64,000 bases of DNA, taken from Cristatella mucedo. Taxonomy: Eukaryota > Bryozoa > Phylactolaemata > Cristatellidae. The translations under genes and the position numbers were made by a program. Where the stretch lies: the NCBI GenBank assembly GCA_009760855.2, contig WPIO01000007.1, forward strand, positions 7,227,501-7,291,500, written 5' to 3'. The notes below the pieces were generated by a model, which searched no databases, had not been told where the DNA came from, and was given only the letters and a program-made list of their open reading frames with translations. Positions 46,031 through 55,379 of the stretch are shown one piece after another. Numbering within the stretch: the first letter of the stretch is position 1; every line of letters begins with the position of its first letter.

Positions 46031-46284
46031 TGCTCTCTCTCTTTTTTTTTGGTCTTACTCTGTGTGATGCTGCTCCCTGGCAAAGAAAGCTTTCCTTATG
46101 CTCTTGAAGGGTGAGCGAACACTGCTCCAAGAACAAGATGACTGTTGAGAACATCGCCAAGGTTTTTGGGCAGACACTGATGCGACCAGAAGAGGACAGC
46201 AGCTCTGCCGCTTCGCTCTCCAGCGCTCACTGTCACAATGCAGTGATCGAGTACATCTTGACGAACTATGCCAGGATCTTCTAG
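33897..46284 (+). CDS. Rho GTPase-activating protein (ARHGAP9/12/15/27 type), 3' part
   Basis: Six exons join in one frame with GT-AG introns: 33897-34028, 35252-35350, 35645-35722, 36660-36785, 44533-44638 and 46110-46284. They encode about 238 residues covering the linker and the whole RhoGAP domain to a TAG stop. RhoGAPs speed GTP hydrolysis by Rho/Rac/Cdc42 GTPases at membranes and the cytoskeleton. The catalytic arginine loop (GLDAEGLYRV), LKMFFRELQEPL, LPATRDTLHTLMAHLLR and MTVENIAKVFGQTLMRP are present. The LARRPAMKDLEAKGIIRENI linker and the WDIHVLAGALKMFFREL block match ARHGAP12/15/27 better than other RhoGAP families. Oddities are YRVTP where YRVSG is usual, and VFGQT for VFGPT. The first three intron boundaries and the 5' side of exon 5 are phase 1; the last intron is phase 2. 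Upstream exons (PH, WW or SH3) are not identified. The frame is clean, so the gene is probably functional. Confidence 0.9.
35252..35350 (+). CDS. RhoGAP gene exon: start of GAP domain
   Basis: The acceptor is GCATTGCAG and the donor ATGG|GTGAGT. 99 nt, phase 1 at both ends. It encodes ENIFNTHLLFLCNREQTTVP followed by KFVERCISAIETM, helix A of the domain. Confidence 0.92.
35645..35722 (+). CDS. RhoGAP gene exon: arginine-finger loop
   Basis: The acceptor is TTTCTTGCAG and the donor AGTG|GTGAGT. 78 nt, phase 1 at both ends. It encodes GLDAEGLYRVTPSSSEVQAL and RNQIDS. The arginine of LYRV is the catalytic finger by family homology. Confidence 0.93.
36459..36596 (-). mobile_element. SINE-1 in RhoGAP intron
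   Basis: Reversed copy. TTCATTCGTATAGCACCCC and the antisense tail are at the left. GGGTCTCGAGCCCCC is the box B side. GCCTTAACCACTGGGCAAAG is the antisense of the box A head. Its head end touches the G13 run at 36595-36607. It ends 64 bp before an exon. Confidence 0.85.
36660..36785 (+). CDS. RhoGAP gene exon: LKMFFREL core
   Basis: The acceptor is CTTTTTTGCAG and the donor CTCG|GTAGGG. 126 nt, phase 1 at both ends. It encodes DDMYTLSNWDIHVLAGALKM, then FFRELQEPLIPFDYYKMFID. The Lys and Arg of LKMFFREL are the conserved pair that supports Rho binding. A SINE-1 and a 13-nt G run lie just upstream in the intron. Confidence 0.95.
37920..38115. repeat. (GA)n/(GGGA)n purine tract
   Basis: A strongly purine-biased plus strand with pure GA at 37996-38036 and 38090-38115, and GGGAGG units between. 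It directly precedes the LINE B tail at 38116. Confidence 0.95.
38116..38395 (-). mobile_element. LINE B 3' end (5'-truncated)
   Basis: TGTAATGTAATGTATCTCCG is the antisense of the family tail. TTACGCAGGAGAGTTTTGTA is the antisense of the ORF end ..NSPA. The GTAGCCAACAGACTTCGTCTC and GTGCCATAGTCGGCAGTTG blocks match the 54.2-54.4 kb copy closely. About 280 bp are retained. Confidence 0.95.
38410..38560 (+). mobile_element. SINE-2-like variant
   Basis: The head has a box A-like TTCAGCTCAATGGCTAAG and box B GGTTTGAATCC with tRNA spacing. The body ends AATGAGGCTGTTGAATCAAC, like the SINE-2 end AGAGGCTGTTTAATCAGC. The middle differs enough from the other copies to be a separate subfamily. Confidence 0.65.
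38588..38770. repeat. (CT)n then (TA)n compound microsatellite
   Basis: A CT tract from 38588 to 38738 with CGTT interruptions passes directly into TA units to about 38769. Confidence 0.97.
38868..40243 (-). mobile_element. LINE A, 5'-truncated, in RhoGAP intron
   Basis: This is a minus-strand copy from the LLERLSSR region to the tail (AATAATTATAATAATGCGC at the left). The RT frame is split. 40260-39880 carries SIDVNGQRSSEVPLKYGVPQ and [10 protein letters not shown], in which the Tyr of FYADD is Ser. 39822-39220 carries KIGSASISPVESARNLGV and LHWLPVKQRIDFKV. Short insertions such as the GATGACGGCTTGATACTTG duplication near 39297-39350 disturb the C-terminus. Confidence 0.93.
40244..40400 (+). 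mobile_element. LINE A fragment in inverted position
   Basis: The plus-strand reading resembles LDDHISSTV..FQLHNIAKI..(K)LVHAFVTS of the RT C-terminal half (CATTAGACGACCATATCCGC, TTGATCTATGCATTTGTGAC). It abuts the 5' end of the minus-strand copy, giving a head-to-head junction. Confidence 0.7.
40441..40562. mobile_element. back-to-back LINE tails
   Basis: An antisense tail (CTCCCTCAGAGAACTAAATC, CTCTTTCTAGGCACTTCAG) is followed at once by a sense tail (TCGAGTTATATAAGGGCAC, CTATACAAATGAATTA). The two form an imperfect inverted repeat. Confidence 0.6.
40563..40588. repeat. short (TA)n tract
   Basis: About 12 TA units between the sense LINE tail and SINE-2. Confidence 0.9.
40587..40757 (-). 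mobile_element. SINE-2
   Basis: Reversed copy: CTGCTTAAACAGCCTCC tail side, GGCGATACAGGATCGCCCAC body, GGAATCGAACCC (antisense of box B) and CCTAGTGTGCCA (antisense of box A). It is very similar to the copy at 57587-57763. Confidence 0.93.
40775..41395 (+). mobile_element. diverged LINE A-like copy with a foreign tail inside
   Basis: The blocks TTGCAGTTGGTGAAAAATGC, AGGTCTCTCCATTCTCTC, TCCAGCCTACCTATTCGAAC and CCTTAAATCGTTTGGAGA follow the LINE A RT C-terminus. The end CTATACAAATGCCTTAATAT precedes an ATT tail. Frames are broken. A 45-bp LINE B-type end interrupts it at 40978-41022. Confidence 0.75.
42680..44202 (+). mobile_element. LINE A with internal deletion, in RhoGAP intron
   Basis: The copy starts in the linker (SSFYKNIVESQMHNPKIL, DPCDDLADRFSRFFV) and then jumps straight to [11 protein letters not shown], deleting the segment that normally links them. 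RT motifs B (YGVPQDSVLGP; Gly to Asp after Gln) and C ([10 protein letters not shown]) follow. A TGA at the position of the TWM Trp (about 43219) matches the site of the stop in the 3938 copy. The 3' UTR and (ATT)n tail end at 44202. Confidence 0.94.
44533..44638 (+). CDS. RhoGAP gene exon: LPxxxxDTL helix
   Basis: The acceptor is TTTTTTCTAG and the donor CTCAG|GTAATG. 106 nt, entry phase 1, exit phase 2. It encodes GIGDSTQQLSTYKLLISMML and PATRDTLHTLMAHLLR. Its spacing to the previous exon product is what the family requires, so no exon appears to be missing in the 7.7-kb intron. Confidence 0.9.
45440..45580. repeat. (CT)n and (CA)n microsatellites
   Basis: CT units at about 45450-45470 and CA units at 45536-45570, with ATATAT pieces between. 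Confidence 0.93.
45978..46050. repeat. (CT)n pyrimidine tract before the last RhoGAP exon
   Basis: CT-rich tract ending in TCTCTTTTTTTTT about 60 bp upstream of the acceptor at 46109. It may act as an extended polypyrimidine tract. Confidence 0.9.
46110..46284 (+). CDS. RhoGAP gene last exon with stop
   Basis: The acceptor is CTCTTGAAG; the exon enters in phase 2 and ends at TAG 46282-46284. It encodes VSEHCSKNKMTVENIAKVFG, QTLMRPEEDSS, then HNAVIEYILTNYARIF. The protein ends right at the domain's last helix. No AATAAA signal was noticed in the next kilobase. Confidence 0.92.
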
Positions 46285-46420
46285 CGGCTCATCGCTTCCA
46301 CTGGAGCTCTGGGAGCTCGGAAGCGGCAGCTGCAGCAGCAGCTGCTGCAGCTCGGAGCTGGGAGAAGCTGCTGCAGCTCGGAGCCGCTTCCTGCGGCTCG
46401 GCCATCCTTCCATTAGTAGC
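46285..46420. repeat. CAGCTGCTG-rich repeats after the RhoGAP stop
   Basis: GCTGCTGCAGCTCGGAG occurs twice about 27 nt apart, within a stretch of CAGCTGCAGCAGCAGCTGCTG that is itself palindromic. Confidence 0.8.
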
Positions 46421-46975
46421 CCCAGCTACCGCCGATTGCCATGTTGCGGTCGCCGTCGCTAAGAGGAGTAGCCGACCTACTGCGAGCCGGACGCTGGCTC
46501 CTCTTGGGGGGTCTCACTTCTGCCTGGCCGACGTGGTGCAGCAGGCGAAGGAATGCGGCTGCTGGATCGAGCTCTGCCCATTTCCTCACGCTCACCGCGT
46601 CCAGGCCGAGAAAACGTGGCACCTAATCGCTGCCTTGGAAAAGTGAGCGCCGGACTCGAGCAGCCACCTAGCCTTTCTCATTTGACTCGCGTCCACTTAA
46701 GCGCAGCCAGCGGCTTCCAGCTGCATGCCCACTGAAAGGGGGCGGCTGCAGATGCCCGCCGGATCTTGATTTGGCCTTTCCCTCGAGGAGTGCCTGTTCT
46801 TTGACCGGCACACATTATGCGACGCTCAACAGGACTGGCGAGATGTTTGTGCTTGGTTGCAGTCTGCGTGGTATTATACTTCCGAGCCAGGTTGCCCATG
46901 GAATGTCGTGGATACTCCCATTGGAATGTGTAGTAGGATTTCTAGCAAATCGTTGGTTGACACTGTATGCAGCAA

Positions 46976-47162
<187 letters not shown>

Positions 47163-48304
47163 TATTGTGCATATATGCGCATACACAAGAAGAACCGCTT
47201 TGTACTGCTAATTTAACTTGCAGATACCGTTTAAGAAATAATTCGTTCGATCATATAGAAGTAAGGCACGAATGATGTTGAGCTGCCGAATTTGTCCATA
47301 AAAGCGAACAATGTGCAAGACTTTCGATTCCTCAGCTCGATCATGTGACCAGTAGGAATACCTAGCTGCATTAGAGGTCTGTCTTTTAGTTTCCATGGAC
47401 AAAGCTGGCATGGAATGCACGTGCATCGTGTGCACACATGAAGGAAGCACGGCCTGCAGCCAATAATACATTGCTGTCAGAAATGAATATAGACGAGACT
47501 CGAGAGAGATTAGGATCACCTAACATCTACGGGATTGAAGTTTAGTAGAACCCTGCTTCTGCCGGATTGGAGGTTCGAGGACTAGATAGAGGTTCGAGGC
47601 ATGGCCCCTTGAAATTATCCATATCTATGAGTGTTGCAGTGAAAATGTTCAATTTTCCACTTTTTCTTTGCTCGTTGTTTTGAGTTCCACGAGCCTATTC
47701 TTGGGTTTTGAGCGTCATCGAAAGAATAAGACATCCAGCCAGCAGTGTAGCTGGTAGCAGGCTATTAAGAGAGGCAGTGCCCTAATCCGTAGCTGGCCTA
47801 TCGCGCTGGCATCTGCGGCATTATCAACGGCATGCAGATGACCCGCAAGCACCGACATTTTCGCAATTGCAACACGGCCTTTCATGGGAATGCAAGCCAA
47901 CTTCGGCTTCTTGAGTCTGTGGTCGGTGCACAGCCTTGACCTTTCAATGATCGCTCACGGGTGCTCTATCGGAAGCTTCTCCTTTTCCCAGGGAATGAGC
48001 GGGTCCTAGCATTCCAGCTCAAGCCCACGTATTGAGCATATGTCCATAATGGCGAACAAATAAATCCTTCGCATGCACTCTCTTAAACTCCTGCAGAAAG
48101 CTTAAAAACCCAGCAAATAAGTTCCAGCCACGTTTAACAGCCAATCACGCCACAGAGTCAGCACAGTTTTGCACGGTTCGTTCTGCAGCATTGGATTCTG
48201 ACTTGGAACGTAGTTTGAAGGCCATCCGACATTAACAGTATAAAGTGTTTACCAAACCATTTCCAAGTTCGCGGCTAAAAACTTGCTATCGCTAGTTTCT
48301 CAGT
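47163..48304. other. unassigned sequence
   Basis: Nothing recognised. Confidence 0.35.
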
Positions 48305-48489
48305 GAGCCGTGATGGCACACTAGGTAAGGCGGTTGCTTTCACGGCCTCGGTCACGAGGTCGTAGGTTCGATTCCTGCGGTGGGGCGATCCTTTATCGCC
48401 ACTGCAAGCGGTGGTGATGGCCATAAAGGCTCTTCTGTCGCTATGCAAAAGAGGCTGTTTAATCAGCTAGGATTTATTTATTTATTTAT
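48305..48489 (+). mobile_element. SINE-2 with (TTTA)n tail
   Basis: The head is GAGCCGTGATGGCACACTAG with box B GGTTCGATTCC. The anticodon-loop position reads CTTTCAC, as in tRNA-Glu(UUC). The body has CGATCCTTTATCGCCACTGC and GAGGCTGTTTAATCAGC, and ends GGATTTATTTATTTATTTA. It is the cleanest copy in the window. Confidence 0.95.
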
Positions 48490-50224
48490 CAGTGGCACAA
48501 AGGTATGGCACCTTAAAAGAATACTGCCCGAAAGAAGCTCGAATAGGTGCTTCTTCCTAACAGGAAGTTACGACCTAGCATAAAGACTAGCGTCCACTGG
48601 AGTTTTTGCTAAACAGTAGAAGATCATCTCTGCCGTCATTGCTTAGTCATACCTGGCTTCTAGTGGTGGCGTGCTGGTTCTGCCATCTGCTTCTCCTTGT
48701 CACTAATCATCCCAAAATTTCGGCTGGGCTTTCCTATTTCAGCAACTGTATGCTCTTATTCATACCTTTTTTGCAACATGGCCAGACGAGTCTTGATCAG
48801 CTATATTTGGGTAGAAATGCATTATTTGTATGCAACGCAGACACTTTTCGGCCGAACTCCATCTCCGGAGCTACGCACCGAACGGAAGAGCAGCGATTGC
48901 AAGACTGGTTCATTAAATTTCTCGGGCGCCATCGAATAAAGCGCCTTTCCATTACTGCTATCGTTTAAAGCCAGCGAATGACGATCAAGAAAAGGAAAAG
49001 AATGGCTTGTTCGGGCTACAAGAAAAACTGACGGGATCACGGTCAACCTGTGGATCAAAGGCTTGGAGTTCGCTCTGCACATTGTCTGCATTGCTGACTG
49101 TGTGGTGTTCTAAAACTTCTACTGTACAAAATGCACGTCGAGAGACATCTCGAAACAGCCTTGGCCGCCGGTTAGCTTGTAAATGTCGGTTGCTTTCGAT
49201 TAAGCCTCGTCCGCCTGAGCCTTTTAATCATAGCAGCATTAGTCTTCGAAGTACCGCTGAACGTCGGCTCTGTCGCTCCCCTCTCTAACCGATCCGGAAG
49301 CGCTCCGATAGTCGCTTTACATTTTCGCAGCAATTTTCTGCAGTGAGAGCTGTGCCGGTTGCTCTGCGAGCCGATAGAATTAGAAGCGGGACGAGCTCTT
49401 CGCTTCTAACGAGCCGTGACGGGCCGTGACACCGTTTCTATTATTGCGTCTCAGGAAAAGCTGTGTGCTCACGTGTGGGCATACTGAAGTGGGGCCGGAC
49501 TGCGCCATGCACGACACTATACATGTGATTCGTCGTGTCTATTCGATGGAGAAAAGTAAAAAGAAAACCCAATAATTTGGTTTCTTTCCTATTTGGTATT
49601 ATACTGAGTCTGAAAACCTTTTTTACCTCATTGATGTCTGCTTAAATGTTACCTATGAGGAGGCGTGATTTGAAGCAATACTTTGTCCAAAAAGAACCGC
49701 TTTGTAGATTCCGCCATTTTCAGGAGTCTCTTGTTACAACCAAGACATGCGTCTTAAAAAGACAGGTTGCGTTGGATTGGTTGAGATCTTACTGAGGAAT
49801 AAACCTCATTAAGGGTCCAGCAGATAATGGCAATATTAGATGTCACCTAAATAGGCAAAAGTTTGTCTCTGGCCTGGCTGATCTAAATCGTTGGTTATCA
49901 CCGGGTGTTTACTATCTGCTTAAAGCATGCACTGTTGCACTGCCACATCTGAATTAGTCCTTACTTTTTAAGCGAAAGGATTGCAATCAAACGAGATAGC
50001 ACAAGCAGACTTCCGCAAAATTTTAGCGATTCGCTCTAACCATAATGTAACCTACTTTTGGCCTACCGGACCATCCCGGAATTAGTGCTGCTGTAGTTCT
50101 AGAACGAGTAATCAGAATGCGAAAGTTAAATTTACAAATAGTGGTACACCCTAAACACAGTGCTGCGTAATACGCGATCACTTTACTAGCTCCCTAGCAA
50201 GCATTGAATCAATTTCGCGGTTCT
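48490..50224. other. unassigned sequence
   Basis: A 120-codon + frame lies at 48606-48968 (starts TTG; hydrophobic LLVVACWFCHLLLLV) and an 89-codon - frame at 48822-49091. Neither has a known motif. Confidence 0.35.
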
Positions 50225-50795
50225 CATTCTGGCTTACGTGTCACTTCACTCGCTTGCACCAGTCTACCTATCCTATCTTCTTGCTCCTCAAATGCGCTTT
50301 CGTGCAATCCGTTTGTATGCATCTGGTAATGTTGCCGTCCCTCACTCTAAAATGAAATCATCAGGCGATTTATCTTTCAGCTAGTGTGCACCAAAAGTCT
50401 GGAACTCTCTTCCGGATTCGCTCACTACGTGCAATCATCTTGCATCCGTAAGGTTAACACAAGACGCATCTGTTCTGGTCAGCTTTCCCTTCCCCTACTT
50501 CCCTTAAATTCTCTCTTTTCCTTTGGTCCCCTAGAGCTCTGGAGCCACACATGTGCGGAGCCACACATGTGCCTGATTCGGTAGATGCTACTTGCCAGAG
50601 GCCCCGAGTCTAACCGGCAGTCACGAGTGTGTTCAACTTTAGCATTCTGGTCTAAGCACGATACTTGCTTGCTTTTGCATGCTTGAAACCGTGCATTTCA
50701 CTAACCTGATGGGTATTGTTCCTTTTACAGATCTTTAAAGCACCCAGATTGGGATTTTCTCTGAGGGCACAATAGAGACCACCTAGTATGCTTAT
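50225..50795 (+). mobile_element. LINE C 3' end, uninterrupted reference copy
   Basis: CACTTCACTCGCTTGCACC, GTCTACCTATCCTATCTTC, GCACCAAAAGTCTGGAACTC, AGACGCATCTGTTCTGGTC and TTAAAGCACCCAGATTGGG occur in the order expected for an L2-type RT end and 3' UTR. The reading frame is broken. It served to recognise the split copies at 22.7/25.2 kb and 27.8 kb. Confidence 0.75.
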
Positions 50796-50943
50796 ATCGT
50801 TTCCATAGCTTCTAGAAGCTTGTCCAGCTGGATCACACAGCTGGATGGCACTAGAACGAAGCTATTAGTGGAACTTCTTTATCTGGCCTTGCCAGTTATA
50901 AATACTTACGACTACAAGCCGTTGCCCCTCAAATCTGGCGATT

Positions 50944-51186
<243 letters not shown>

Positions 51187-51464
51187 ACATTTGTTGAAAT
51201 ATTAGAATGTAGAACATTACATTAGCCGTAGAAGCCCTGCCCTGCAGGAGCCTCGGGGGTGGTCCCTGTTCCTGAACCGGGACCACTCGGCTTTCGACCT
51301 GGAAATGGCGTCCGAAATGCTGCACAGCCGCAGCAACGCCATCCAACCCGAGCGCGAAATGCCGAGCTCCACCAGGCAGGCTTCATTATCTAGCCACCAG
51401 CTGCCCAGGGCGCCGACCATAAAGGGCTCACAACTGCCATCAGGCAGCCAGCAGTCATGATAGA

Positions 51465-52802
51465 CCGGGCTACGGCCTCGAACTAATCACCCTTTCTACG
51501 GGCCGCCACCACCAGGGCATCCTAGATGCATTTCTGCTTACCGAAACCTGGATGACGCCTTGTTCCAGTAGCTGTATTTCCGAGACCACCCCACCCGGGT
51601 TCTCATTCTATCAGTCCATGCGTTCTGACAAGGTTGATGGCGGGGTTGCAATTGTTGTTCGCGAATCGTTTGGCTATAAAATGTGCAGTTTCTCGCATGG
51701 GTCATCGTTTGAATCGGTTGCTATCAGGTCTTCATCAAAGACAATGCCTCTCACCGTTGTGATATACCGGCCTCCTTCTGGCTGTCTAAACTTGTTTATA
51801 GAGGAGTTTTCAGAGTTCCTCGCTAAAATATTTGTGTGTGACAGGCCGCTACTGATTGTAGGAGACTTCAATATTCACGTTGACAACCCTAGCAACAGCC
51901 AGGTCCGCTCATTTCTTGACTGTCTGGAGAATCTTGGTTTGGCCCAACACGTTAATCATAGCACCCACGTCGGTGGCCACATTCTAGATCTCGTGATCAC
52001 TAAGGATGTCCTCCCCACTGACTTTGTGGTGAACCCACTGACCCTCTCAGATCATTGTTCGGTCTCGTTTACTGTTCCTGCTCCCTCGTACGTGCAGGGC
52101 AATGTCGAATTTGCCAAACAACGTAACTTACAAAGCATTGACATGGACAAGTTTTTGAAATCTGTTTGTGATGCAGGCCTTCTTGATCTGCATCCAGACT
52201 CGACCGGCAGCCTCGATACCCTCACTGATGCGATGAACATGACACTCAGGAGTGCTCTTGACAAGCACGCTCCCGTTCGCTCTATCCGTGTTCAAAGTCG
52301 TCGAGATTGCTTTCAATTTACAAAAAAACTCCTTAAGATGCGCCGTGTTAAGCGCAGGCTGGAACGTCGTTTCAAGAAATCGGGGTCTGAGGCAGACCTA
52401 GTCAATTTTAAAGACTTCCTTCGTGTTTACACACGAAAGCTTAAAAAAGCCAGGACTTCTTTTTTCATTAGAAAACTGAATTCCTGCCAGTCGGACACTA
52501 AACAGATTTATAAGACAGTAAACCATTTACTGGCCAATGCTGTCAGGTCTGACTCCCCAGATATTAAGGGCTCAGCCGAAAAGTTTTCAGCCTTCTTTAC
52601 TAAAAAAATTGTGCACCTTCGTGCCTCCATTAAGCCCCCTCCGACCAAAGCAATCGCCGTTCCTCAACCTGTGACCTTTCTTAAAAGATTCTCCGATGTT
52701 TCTGCCTGTGATGTGGCTGCCTTAATAAGGTCTAGCAAAAAGAGCTCGTCTCCTGAAGACCCTATACCTTCATCTGTGGTCTTCACTTGCAGACCAACTT
52801 AG
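51465..52802 (+). pseudogene. LINE B endonuclease and linker ORF
   Basis: The frame is open from about 51420; I place the recognisable product from about 51465. LLTETWM (51522-51542) carries the catalytic Glu of the APE-like fold. Counting from the Met at 51552, SDKVDGGVAIVV is at 25-36, VVIYRPPSG at 69-77, LLIVGDFNIHVDN at 100-112, THVGGHILDLVIT at 138-150 and SDHCSV at 166-171. These are the metal- and DNA-binding motifs of LINE endonucleases that nick the target. The remaining ~245 residues are the linker, including a basic RRVKRRLERRFKKSG helix and SAEKFSAFFTKK. The frame ends at TAG 52800-52802 by frameshift; the RT continues in the next frame. Confidence 0.93.
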
Positions 52803-54399
52803 CCCTGCCATAACCAAGATTTTTAATGCTTCTTTGGGAAAAGGGATCGTCCCCAAGTCCTTCAAATCGGCAATCGTTAGACCTATTCTTAAAAAGCCTG
52901 AATTAGACACAGAGGTCCTAGCAAACTATCGTCCAGTTTCCCTTCTTCCATTCTTATCAAAGACTCTTGAAAAAATTGTTGCTAAGCAGCTAGTTGAACA
53001 TATTGAAAATAATGGAATGTCAGAAACATTTCAATCAGGTTTCAAGAGGCAGCACTCTACCGAAACTGCTCTCCTCCGTGTTAACAATGACATTCTACGT
53101 GGCAACGACGACGGGAATTTCACTGCCCTAGCTCTGCTAGATCTGTCTGCTGCCTTCGACACCATTGATCACGAAGTTCTGCTTGAACGATTGAGAACAA
53201 CGATCTGTCTGGCAGACGAAGCACTGGCGTGGTTTAAATCATACTTGTCTGATCGTGTTCAATCCGTATCGTGTGGGGGTCAGGTCTCAGACATGAGAAG
53301 GGTCACCTGTGGAGTCCCTCAAGGGTCTGTACTTGGTCCCTTGCTGTTCTCCATTTATACGCAACCTCTGGGAAAAGTGATTAAGGCCCATGGAATAGGA
53401 TATCACTTCTATGCTGACGATACTCAGTTGTATTTGTCATTTAAACCGTCGGAATCTGCTGCAGCAACTGAGAAACTGAATGCTTGCCTTGCCGATATTC
53501 GATCCTGGATGTCGGAAAACTTCCTGAAATTAAATGACGATAAAACCGAACTGCTTCTCATAGGACACCCTAAGCGTGTGGCTGGATTAAAAGGCTTTGC
53601 TGTTCTAATAGGTGATGCTATTGTGCGACCTTCACCACGTGCTCGTAATCTAGGTGTCGTGTTCGACAGCTGCCTCAATTTCAAAAGCTTCATTCAGAAG
53701 ACTGCCTCTACAGCTAGCTATCACATCCGATCCCTATCCAAGATTAGAAGCTGTCTCCCTCAGTGGCTTGTAAAAAATTTAACTAGCTCTTTAGTTCTGT
53801 CTCGGCTTGATTATTGTAATTCCCTTTTGGCTGGGCTGCCAAAGAAAGCTATTATGCCACTACAGCGGACTATGAATATGGCTGCAAGGCTGTTCTTCAA
53901 GTCCCAGCGGTTTGAGCACGTGTCACCTTTGCTGGAAGAGCTAGGATGGTTGCCGGTTGAGCAAAGGATACAGAGCAAAGTTCTTATGCTGACCCACAAG
54001 GCCCGCCACGGCTTGGCTCCTTCATACCTAGCTGAACTGCTACATCAGTTTCAGCCTGTTCGCGCCCTCAGGTCCTGTGTGGACAATAATTTAGCTGTCC
54101 CATTCCTCCGCTTAAAGACAGTTGGCGACAGAAGCTTTAGTGCTGCAGGTCCTAGACTGTGGAACTCGCTTCCACAATTCTTACGCAACGACATCTACTC
54201 TCCAACTGCCGACTATGGCACATCTTTTTCAGCGGTCCTGAACTGCTACTTCTATGCTACTCACTACCTCAACTGCTCTCCTAACTCTGCTATGCTTCCC
54301 ACTTTCTCTTTGTTGCGTGAGACGAAGTTTGTTGGGTACCGAATGCGTACCGAAAGCCGCTTAGGCTGTGAGTGTGCTAGACAAAACTCTCCTGCGTAA
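52780..54399 (+). pseudogene. LINE B reverse transcriptase ORF
   Basis: From the frameshift at about 52780 this frame is open to TAA 54397-54399; upstream codons read [20 protein letters not shown]. Counting from the first codon after that block (52834), [11 protein letters not shown] is at 16-26 and [10 protein letters not shown] at 31-40. RT motif [14 protein letters not shown] is at 101-113, motif [15 protein letters not shown] at 159-172, motif [11 protein letters not shown] at 192-201 and [14 protein letters not shown] at 231-244. The C-terminal tail has [20 protein letters not shown] and the end ARQNSPA. All catalytic residues are present over 521 codons. It would copy the element's RNA at the nicked site, but the upstream frameshift separates it from the endonuclease. 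Confidence 0.96.
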
Positions 54400-54497
54400 C
54401 GCCCACATGGTCTTTATGACTTTGTGGAGTTACTGACGGAGATACATTACATTACATCCTTGCTCCAGTCAAACGGCACCGTTGCGTCGATTATAAA

Positions 54498-54645
54498 AAA
54501 ATTAACAGCCGCATTTGTATCGTGGCAGAAGAGCCCTAATGGCTATCACCACCGTTTGTGGTTGGCAATAAAGGATCGCCCACTACAGGATTCGAATACA
54601 ACATCACGGTTGTGAAGAGCAAACAGCTTGCTCCCGGGACTTTCA
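54498..54645 (-). mobile_element. diverged SINE-2
   Basis: ATTAACAGCC, GGCAGAAGAGCCCTAATGGC, GGCAATAAAGGATCGCCCAC and GGATTCGAATAC (antisense box B) follow the SINE-2 order, 33 bp after the LINE B tail. The box A side is decayed. Confidence 0.8.
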
Positions 54646-55305
54646 CGGCCCAGTCGATATAACTTACACACTATCTAGTTGTTGGGGTAGGTAGTTTTCC
54701 AAGTGTAATTCAGTAGAAATAATGAATCACACTTCCAAAAAAGCGGAAACAATTTTGAGAAAATGTCATTAAAGATAGGGAAAATTTGCTTCCAATTAAA
54801 CAATATTGCCAATACATTTAACGTGGTGGATGGTATACTTTAGGAAAAACTTTCGAATGAATCTCCAAAATCAAGCCTTCTTTTTCATGAAGATGATATC
54901 CCGTTTTTTTTTCGTCATCGTTCTCTTTCCAACGGCATCTCCTTTTACCGTCTTTCTTACTATCAACCATTTGTGTATAGAAGAAATTCGACAGTCCTAT
55001 ACTAGCTTACAGTTTCAAATATCGACACAAACTGAAATTCCAACATTCGCTGTGACCACAATTCAATTTTCGAACGACAGCCGCCTAGTTCAAATAGTGC
55101 ATTCCAACTATTATCGTGGAGACATCTCTGTCGATTAGTGCTTTAGCATCAATATTATACAGCCCTGCAATAAAGCCGCATTGAAAAAATCTATTACTCA
55201 TACGTATATACAGTAAATACACTTAGGACTCGGTTACCTTTACCTTGTGATCGTTTATCGAGGTTCTTGCTACCAAGTTGCCGCTTCAAAACTTGATCCT
55301 AATAA
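54646..55305. other. unassigned AT-rich sequence with one long frame
   Basis: A + frame of 110 codons (54806-55138, non-ATG start; first internal Met at the WWM motif) includes a hydrophobic segment ISRFFFVIVLFPTASPFTVF. No family was recognised and no splice support was seen. Confidence 0.35.
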
Positions 55306-55377
55306 AATAATATAGCTCATTTGTATAGCACCTTAAGAGACCCGAATCTCTATCTCAGGCGCGTCACATATGACGAA
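55306..55377 (-). mobile_element. SINE-1 tail half
   Basis: TCATTTGTATAGCACCTTAAG, CCGAATCTCTATCTCAGGC and TCACATATGACGAAGGG match the left half of SINE-1. The tRNA head is missing and an AAT repeat replaces it. Confidence 0.65.
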
Positions 55378-55379
55378 GG

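Larger units (their letters stand above)
51190..54465 (+). mobile_element. LINE B (L2 clade), nearly full coding length
   Basis: The only copy in the window with both an APE-type endonuclease and the RT. The 5' end is uncertain; the first 340 bp (51190-51530) could be 5' UTR or a degenerate N-terminus, because the Asn motif that begins L2 endonucleases is not seen. The coding region is broken by a single frameshift near 52780. The 3' end is CTGACGGAGATACATTACAT with the pentamer tail TTACATTACAT. Other copies end at 8120, 14516, 38116, 56339 and, as a 45-bp scrap, 41022. Confidence 0.96.
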
